From positions 151,264-215,263 of the forward strand of contig NZ_JAFLHG010000007.1 of assembly GCF_018717645.1 (NCBI RefSeq): a DNA stretch of 64,000 nt, in the 5' to 3' direction. The position numbers and the translations under genes were made by a program. A model generated the notes under the pieces. It ran no database searches. It was not told the DNA's origin and worked only from the letters and a program-made list of their open reading frames with translations. Numbering within the stretch: the first letter of the stretch is position 1; each line of letters opens with the position of its first letter. Source of the stretch: Microbacterium flavum (lineage in GTDB: Bacteria > Actinomycetota > Actinomycetes > Actinomycetales > Microbacteriaceae). Of the stretch, positions 61,161 through 64,000 are shown piece by piece.

Positions 61161-61796
61161 ATGTCCAAGAACGGCCGATCCAGGACCCGGAAGCCGCCGC
61201 AAAGTGCCTCGGCATCCGTCGGGTCGGGTTGGGATCCGGGAACTGACCCTGAACTGATCGCCAAGCTCAGCACCGTGCACATCTCATGCAACAACTGTAG
61301 GTACGGCTGGGACTGGACTCCCAATTGGCAGACAATCACGTTCGCAACGGGTACCGATTCAGTCGGGCTAACGCCCAACTGCCCAATCTGTGGGATGCCC
61401 TGCGACACACTCGACCTCCCCTTGGTCCACGACGAGACCGGCGCGACAGTGGTAGGGATCACTCCAGCGATACTCGCCCTTTACGTGTCACAACTGAAAG
61501 CGCGACTGGAGCGGGGAGACGTCTCAGCCGCCGCCGTCGCTGAGAGTTTCTCTAGCACCGGGGCGTTCCGGCGACTGGGCGCGTGGCTGAAGGCGCACGG
61601 GGCTTCGCTCGGCCTGGTCCTTGCGGCACTGTCGCTCCTCGCAGACGGGCTACAGGTCGCGGGTCAGTTGACTCCCCAACCGACGATCTCCCCCGAGCAG
61701 GTCGAGGAGATCATCTCGTCAGTGATTGAGGAGGTGCGAATCAACCCGTCAGAGCCATCCCACGCGACAGAAATCCCCACGCCGACGACACACTGA
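61161..61796 (+). CDS. Unknown zinc-ribbon and single-helix membrane protein
   Basis: A 211-residue protein not recognised. Cysteines C43, C46, C74 and C77 (CNNC and CPIC, plus C81) suggest a zinc ribbon; one hydrophobic segment at about 145-166 (GLVLAALSLLADGLQVAG) is followed by a Pro/Thr-rich tail. The N-terminal ~30 residues are basic. The palindrome at 61145-61159 sits immediately upstream. Codon use is less GC-biased than in the core genes. Confidence 0.6.
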   Translation: MSKNGRSRTRKPPQSASASVGSGWDPGTDPELIAKLSTVHISCNNCRYGWDWTPNWQTITFATGTDSVGLTPNCPICGMPCDTLDLPLVHDETGATVVGITPAILALYVSQLKARLERGDVSAAAVAESFSSTGAFRRLGAWLKAHGASLGLVLAALSLLADGLQVAGQLTPQPTISPEQVEEIISSVIEEVRINPSEPSHATEIPTPTTH

Positions 61797-62044
61797 GCTT
61801 TGTGGTCGCCCTCGGCTGCGGCGGTCGACCTGGGCTAGCCGGTCGGTGCGAGTGCGAACTGCGCAACTCGATGTTGCAGTCGTTCTTTCGTATCAGCGAG
61901 AAGGCTCTTCGAGATGGTGTTCAGCTCCGCGCGCTCCGCTGCACTTGTGGCCTCGAGGCTGCGTCTAGCTCGCCCAACCGGCCGCCACCGCTAGACCATG
62001 CCCGGGTCCGTTGTATGTCCAGCCGCTTCAGAACGACGCGGCGG

Positions 62045-62050
62045 ATACGA
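62045..62050 (+). promoter_or_regulatory. -10 element placing the next start as leaderless
   Basis: TACGAT (TANNNT) lies 8 bp upstream of the GTG at 62059. The 61797-62044 stretch before it shows no convincing gene. Confidence 0.5.
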
Positions 62051-62058
62051 TCAGCAGC

Positions 62059-63249
62059 GTGACTGCCCCTGAAGAGACCCCCATCTGGTTCGGGATCGGC
62101 TGCTACTCATTCGAGGCTCCCGGCGAGGATCTGCTCTTGATGCAGAACCGTATGGGAACCTACACGGTCCATAGCTGGGCGGGGGACGTCGAAGCGGCCC
62201 TTCGGATGATACCGAGCATCGACAAGATCAATCTGAGCGGCTTCCATTTGGTCAGAGGTGACCACAAGTCGACGTGGCGAGACGACTTCGCGATGTTCCT
62301 GCGCGAGACCTCGACTGACGGCGGGCTACACGAGGGTGGTGACTTGCGCCCACACCCCTCGTCGGGACGGATCGAATTCACGGTAATCATCCCGGAGCAC
62401 GTCCAGCGTTCAGTGCTGCCTCAAGCTCAGGTGTACAACGGCACTGTATTCGACGTCGACATTCGATATGGCGGCGGCATGCCGGTCGCTTTCGTGCGCA
62501 ACGTCGACGTCGCCAGCGACGCTGCCAATGACCCAGCGCTGGGCGTCGCCATCGTTAGACAGTTCTTAGTCGCAGAGTTTGAGCAACGGGTCAATGCTAA
62601 GAGCCCGATCAGGTTCACGTTCCTCGGGCCGAGTCCGATGTGGACGCAATGCGCTGTCCTCGCGCCGAACGAGGAAGCGGAAGAAGAGCTCGCCGTCACT
62701 CATCACGACGCTGTGAGGTACTCGTTTGCTGCGTTTCGACTGAAGAAGTCTGCTCAGGTTTCGACGACGGCTGACGCTTACCGGGTGGTAAAGGACGAGC
62801 TTGAGGAATCGTTAGGCGAGTACTACGACCTCGTCTCTCGATCGGCGGCCCTCGACAAACATCAACGGTTCATTGAGTTCTCGCTCGAGGCATTGGTCGA
62901 AGTGCATAGGGCGAGAGGTATTCGGGCGTGGACGAAGCGGCTCTTCCAGGGAAATACCCACGTCAACGACCTCATGCTGGAAGTGCTCGCGGCTGATGTC
63001 GAACGAGAGCGAGTGGAAGCGTTCGCCGAACGCGGATGGCCGGGGGACGTAGCGCAGTCTGCGTTCGGGGATCTGTGGCGAACTGAATCCTCCGGTCGAA
63101 GCCACGCTGATCACGTCAAGGCGGTCGCAGATCTACTCGGCGCTCGTCAGTCCCGTTCCACCGAGCTAGTGACAGTCTTTGGAGCATCACTTCTCGGTGG
63201 TGTCGCTGGCGCGGCCCTCACCGCGCTAGTGCAGGCGCTGGCCGGCTGA
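62059..63249 (+). CDS. Unknown protein with C-terminal membrane anchor
   Basis: A 396-residue protein not recognised. Residues 1-200 look like a mixed alpha/beta module (WFGIGCYSFEAPGEDLLLMQ at the start; FVRNVDVASDAANDPAL later); about 230-330 is helical with many charged residues; the last ~22 residues (ELVTVFGASLLGGVAGAALT and on) are a probable transmembrane tail. TTA, AGA and other rarer codons occur, unlike the core genes. Start chosen as the GTG just after a -10; an ATG at 62011 is possible. The neighbour is a SIR2-like fragment. Confidence 0.65.
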   Translation: MTAPEETPIWFGIGCYSFEAPGEDLLLMQNRMGTYTVHSWAGDVEAALRMIPSIDKINLSGFHLVRGDHKSTWRDDFAMFLRETSTDGGLHEGGDLRPHPSSGRIEFTVIIPEHVQRSVLPQAQVYNGTVFDVDIRYGGGMPVAFVRNVDVASDAANDPALGVAIVRQFLVAEFEQRVNAKSPIRFTFLGPSPMWTQCAVLAPNEEAEEELAVTHHDAVRYSFAAFRLKKSAQVSTTADAYRVVKDELEESLGEYYDLVSRSAALDKHQRFIEFSLEALVEVHRARGIRAWTKRLFQGNTHVNDLMLEVLAADVERERVEAFAERGWPGDVAQSAFGDLWRTESSGRSHADHVKAVADLLGARQSRSTELVTVFGASLLGGVAGAALTALVQALAG

Positions 63250-63503
63250 GGGAGCTCAGAGCACGACCTGAGTGTTGCGTCGGGTTTAGCGCGTTCAGGT
63301 ACAACACGTGGAGCGCTGAGGAGCTTGTCGCGCCAGAGATTGGAGCGCTCGGATCCATCGCCGACCCAGTAGTTTCTGTGTAGCAAACGGCGACGGCGCA
63401 GCCGTTCCCCGCCTTCCAGGTCGACTTTGGCTAGGTTTGGACCGAGGTCGGCCGGCGCTCGACTACTGCGGAGCCTTTGTCTCGGACGAGAGCGAGAGAG
63501 TGG

Positions 63504-63893
63504 ATGTGGATCACGTCGGAGGTGGAGCTTCCCCAGGCGGTGCTCGATGCGCAGGCGGCGGGGAAGCTGGTCTTCTTTGTCGGCGCGGGCGCTTCCGTAG
63601 CTCCGCCATCAAGTCTCCCGCTCTTCCGAAAGCTGGCCGAACAACTTGCGGACCTCGCGCGGGTTCCGTTTGACGGCTCGGTAGCAATTGACTTCTTCCT
63701 TGGATCGCTTCCAGCCAACTTCGACGTCCACTCGCACGCCCGCGGCCTTCTTCAGGTTCCGGGGTCGACTTTCAATCCCACCCACTCCGCACTTGCATCG
63801 ATTGCCAGTTCCATCCCTCCACTGCGCATAGTGACCACGAACTTTGACGCCCACCTGTCATCAGCCGCTGAGGCTGAAGCGCCCTGGGTCTGA
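63504..63893 (+). pseudogene. SIR2-like protein, 3' end cut off by an insertion sequence
   Basis: A 129-residue N-terminal fragment of a SIR2-like (SIR2_2 type) protein: AAGKLVFFVGAGASVAPPSS holds the NAD-binding GAGAS motif and RIVTTNFDAHLSSAAE the TTNFD motif. Complete members usually exceed 250 residues, so the NADase fold is not closed here. The stop TGA is the first triplet of what appears to be the IS end. SIR2 domains are frequent effectors in anti-phage systems. The ATG at 63504 follows GAGAGAG. Confidence 0.72.
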
Positions 63894-64000
63894 TGGAGAC
63901 TCGCGCTATTTGATTCCCACCAGCTGATCGGTGGTGGTTTGGCCAGCATAGAACGTCTCCTCGAACTCGGCCGGCGGGACGTCGCCGAGGTAGCCGTGGA
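63891..64000 (-). mobile_element. IS3-family insertion sequence, right part only
   Basis: The left boundary is placed near 63891, where the SIR2 frame breaks. It contains the end of a transposase gene on the minus strand and runs off the window, so the other terminal repeat and the target duplication cannot be seen. Confidence 0.6.
63906..64000 (-). CDS. IS3-type transposase, C-terminal end (partial)
   Basis: Only the last 30 residues are in the window: HGYLGDVPPAEFEETFYAGQ and then TTTDQLVGIK. The pattern H-x-x-L-G-x-x-x-P-x-E-F/Y-E is typical of the C-terminus of IS3-group DDE transposases (rve domain end). The start lies beyond 64000. Confidence 0.7.
   Translation of the reverse strand, partial: HGYLGDVPPAEFEETFYAGQTTTDQLVGIK

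Noticed and set aside
61802..62062. An 86-codon plus-strand frame before the 396-residue island protein
   Set aside because: It has several Cys and could be a small protein, but there is no start signal and it overlaps the likely promoter at 62045.

Overview
The window is high-GC DNA from an actinobacterium, most probably a member of the Microbacteriaceae close to Microbacterium. This rests on WhiB1, PdtaS, a SigH/RshA pair, a Kgd-type fused 2-oxoglutarate enzyme, GuaB1, the metX/metY pathway, the codon style, and a short repeat reading roughly GGTCCCCGAGCTTGTCGAAG that resembles a dispersed repeat of that family. Genus is an inference from gene content; no 16S or other marker RNA is present. 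I found no rRNA, tRNA or CRISPR array.

Layout: 0-2.4 kb holds an HTH protein and a SAF/ATPase pair that look like the edge of a pilus-assembly type locus. 2.4-8.9 kb is a conserved actinobacterial block: pdtaS, whiB1, a peroxiredoxin, rsgA, aroA, sigH and its zinc anti-sigma factor. A perfect SigH-type promoter lies between aroA and sigH. 8.9-13.7 kb carries a lipid kinase, an alkyl-DHAP-synthase-like flavoprotein, a TetR regulator and glpD, the same set and order as Rv2252-Rv2249c of M. tuberculosis as I remember it. 13.7-26.7 kb holds kgd, guaB1, two CNNM/CorC-type proteins, an old yellow enzyme, NnrD, a GT87-like membrane protein, a thiamine-binding protein and an MFS exporter. 26.7-36.9 kb contains a large metzincin-like protein, metX, a DUF2332 protein, metY, an SDR, a PRTase, ung, a GNAT acetyltransferase and a protealysin-like M4 protease with its emfourin-type inhibitor.

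36.9-42.0 kb is a complete five-gene peptide/nickel-type ABC importer operon; one permease has an in-frame 21-bp tandem repeat at its N-terminus. 42.1-52.3 kb holds a hydrolase, an AhpD-like protein, a phosphatase, an iron-box-controlled SIP-domain protein, an arginase-family pair, pspA with a TPM-domain protein, a DUF3097 protein, trmB, a CPBP-family protein and an SMR guanidinium exporter under a guanidine-III riboswitch. 52.4-59.8 kb is a chitin-use locus: two secreted GH18 chitinases with CBM5/12 modules and a LuxR-type regulator.

From about 60.2 kb to the right end the base and codon use change, AT-rich codons appear, and the genes have no family I recognise: three probably membrane-anchored proteins with near-leaderless starts, then the N-terminal part of a SIR2-like protein. 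That last gene stops at the edge of an IS3-type insertion sequence that runs off the window. This looks like an accessory or defence-type island and is the most likely place for something undescribed.
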